Of a stretch of DNA of 7,241 nt, positions 6,266 through 7,241 are shown piece by piece (the first letter of the stretch is position 1; each line of letters begins with the position of its first letter). The translations under genes and the position numbers were made by a program. The notes below the pieces were generated by a model. It did no database searches. It was not told the DNA's origin and saw only the letters and a program-made list of their open reading frames with translations. The stretch comes from Gammaproteobacteria bacterium (lineage in GTDB: Bacteria > Pseudomonadota > Gammaproteobacteria > Nitrosococcales > Methylophagaceae), in assembly GCA_003645385.1 (NCBI GenBank), contig QNEY01000080.1, forward strand, positions 1 to 7,241, written 5' to 3'.

Positions 6266-6931
6266 TTATCTACAAGGTGTTTCTATAGCTAGTGTTATAA
6301 CTTCCAATCCCGTAGATAAATGTTCTTGTTCACACTGAATAGCTTCACTAATTGTCAATTTCACCCGACTTGGGATAAATGGTGCCAGTCCGACATTGCC
6401 TTCACCAGCTACACCATCAATTCTTACTGGAAAGATCAACGTTTGTGCCCAGATCGAGAGACGCACAACACCGCCTTTTATTCTTCGGGGTGGATCGCTA
6501 TCTAAATGAATCTTGCCATGTGGAAATAAGGCAAGAACTTCACCAGCCTGCAAAGCTCGTAAAGCCTGACGTAAAGCTTGTTCGGGCTTACCCGTTCGAT
6601 CTACTGGGATACAACCTGCAGCTTTAAACAGCCAGTGTATTATCGGGCGCTCATATTCTTCTCGAGCAATCAGAAATCGTAATGGCCTACGACTGGCAGT
6701 AACTAATAATAAAGGGTCCAAACCTGAAACGTGATTGGCGACAACAATTGCTGATCCAGTTTTAGGTATGGGGATTTCTGTTTTGTCCATGTGATGAATA
6801 TGCCAACATAACAGTCGAACCCAGCCATCAATCCAATTAACTGAATAACCACCCCAATCAGCTTGAGAGGCTCTATTTCCAATAATGATCATTGCTATTA
6901 GAAATAAAATGACTATCAATAACCACCACAT
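6266..6931 (-). CDS. PlsC-type lysophospholipid acyltransferase
   Basis: The product is 221 aa and probably transfers an acyl chain to lysophosphatidic acid or a related lysophospholipid at the inner membrane. Residues 2-18 are a hydrophobic anchor. Motif I is NHVSGLD (66-72), the HX4D catalytic pair His67/Asp72. Motif II is GCIPVDR (106-112), with Arg112 for phosphate binding. Motif III is FPHGK (136-140), where the usual FPEG glutamate is replaced by histidine. Motif IV is IFPVR (166-170). The length is near the 240-residue norm for PlsC. No strong Shine-Dalgarno sequence is seen, but the gene begins only 14 nt after the yciO stop, so translational coupling is plausible. The variant motif III means the acceptor may differ from glycerol-phosphate lipids. 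It could equally be an ornithine-lipid- or lysophospholipid-specific relative. Confidence 0.88.
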   Translation of the reverse strand: MWWLLIVILFLIAMIIIGNRASQADWGGYSVNWIDGWVRLLCWHIHHMDKTEIPIPKTGSAIVVANHVSGLDPLLLVTASRRPLRFLIAREEYERPIIHWLFKAAGCIPVDRTGKPEQALRQALRALQAGEVLALFPHGKIHLDSDPPRRIKGGVVRLSIWAQTLIFPVRIDGVAGEGNVGLAPFIPSRVKLTISEAIQCEQEHLSTGLEVITLAIETPCR

Positions 6932-6945
6932 AAACTAAACTGCTT

Positions 6946-7241
6946 TTAACGACTTTCGAAAGGCGATGAATCCCCTAAACCAACACGCACGACTTCTGGC
7001 ATATCATCGATATATTCAATTACTGTCGTTGGTTCGTTGCCACCAAACCCACCATCAATCACTAAATCAAGCTGCTTACCTAGTTGTTCAAAGATCTCTT
7101 CTGGATCTGTCAGCGGCATATCTTCATCGGGCAGAATCAAAGTTGAACTCATCAAAGGTTCATCGAGCTCTTCTAACAGTGCTAACGTTATTTTGTTATC
7201 AGGTATTCGTAATCCAATTGTTTTACGCTTGGCATGTTGCA
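6946..7241 (-). CDS. yciO: YciO, Sua5/YrdC/YciO-family protein (5' end missing)
   Basis: Only the last 97 complete codons are in the window; the frame stays open to the right edge, so the start is outside. The visible part runs KRKTIGLRIPDN, then ALLEELDEPLMSSTL, then DPEEIF, DLVIDGG, EPTTVIE and VVRVGLGD. From memory this follows the C-terminal half of E. coli YciO closely, including the KRKTIG, GEP-type and PTTV landmarks. The family is related to TsaC/Sua5, which make threonylcarbamoyl-AMP for tRNA t6A. YciO itself does not replace TsaC in most reports and its role is less clear. An internal TTG or ATG at 7155 or 7152 should not be taken as the start because conserved sequence continues upstream of it. 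It is the first visible gene of a leftward pair with the acyltransferase. Confidence 0.92.
   Translation of the reverse strand, partial: QHAKRKTIGLRIPDNKITLALLEELDEPLMSSTLILPDEDMPLTDPEEIFEQLGKQLDLVIDGGFGGNEPTTVIEYIDDMPEVVRVGLGDSSPFESR

Noticed and set aside
6320..6627. Plus-strand frames at 6320-6505 and 6379-6627
   Set aside because: Both are antisense to the acyltransferase motifs and have no supporting signal.

Overview
The window looks like chromosomal DNA of a Gram-negative gammaproteobacterium with an AT-rich genome. The support is an AsmA-family inner-membrane/periplasmic protein, an outer-membrane-type lipoprotein signal, and a YciO fragment that closely resembles what I remember of the enterobacterial protein. 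The genus cannot be fixed from the sequence. I see no mobile element, CRISPR array, tRNA or rRNA.

Layout, left to right. (1) Positions 1-2738, minus strand: a long AsmA-family gene whose 3' end lies beyond the left edge. Its middle is built from 133-134-residue tandem repeats, and two adjacent copies still share long identical DNA runs. (2) Positions 2739-2918: a divergent intergenic region with a candidate promoter for asmA, a perfect 14-bp palindrome and a weaker candidate promoter pointing right. (3) Positions 2919-5732, plus strand: a 49-codon GTG-started gene for a small exported peptide, then a periplasmic type I (formylglycine-dependent) sulfatase, a hairpin terminator, and a HAD-superfamily phosphatase predicted to be a lipoprotein. 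(4) Positions 5745-5776: a perfect 14-bp hairpin separating convergent genes. (5) Positions 5790-6170, minus strand: a small four-helix membrane protein of the DUF4345 type. (6) Positions 6266-7241, minus strand: yciO (cut by the right edge) followed 14 nt downstream by a PlsC-type acyltransferase with a variant motif III.

How the genes may work together. The peptide, sulfatase and HAD lipoprotein are co-directional, and all carry export signals. They could form a cell-envelope ester-hydrolysing module, with the sulfatase removing sulfate and the HAD protein removing phosphate from an unknown organic substrate. The substrate and the role of the peptide are not visible in the sequence. The AsmA-like protein and the PlsC-like acyltransferase both relate to envelope lipids but are on separate transcripts. 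No formylglycine-generating enzyme is in the window, so sulfatase activation would have to come from elsewhere in the genome.
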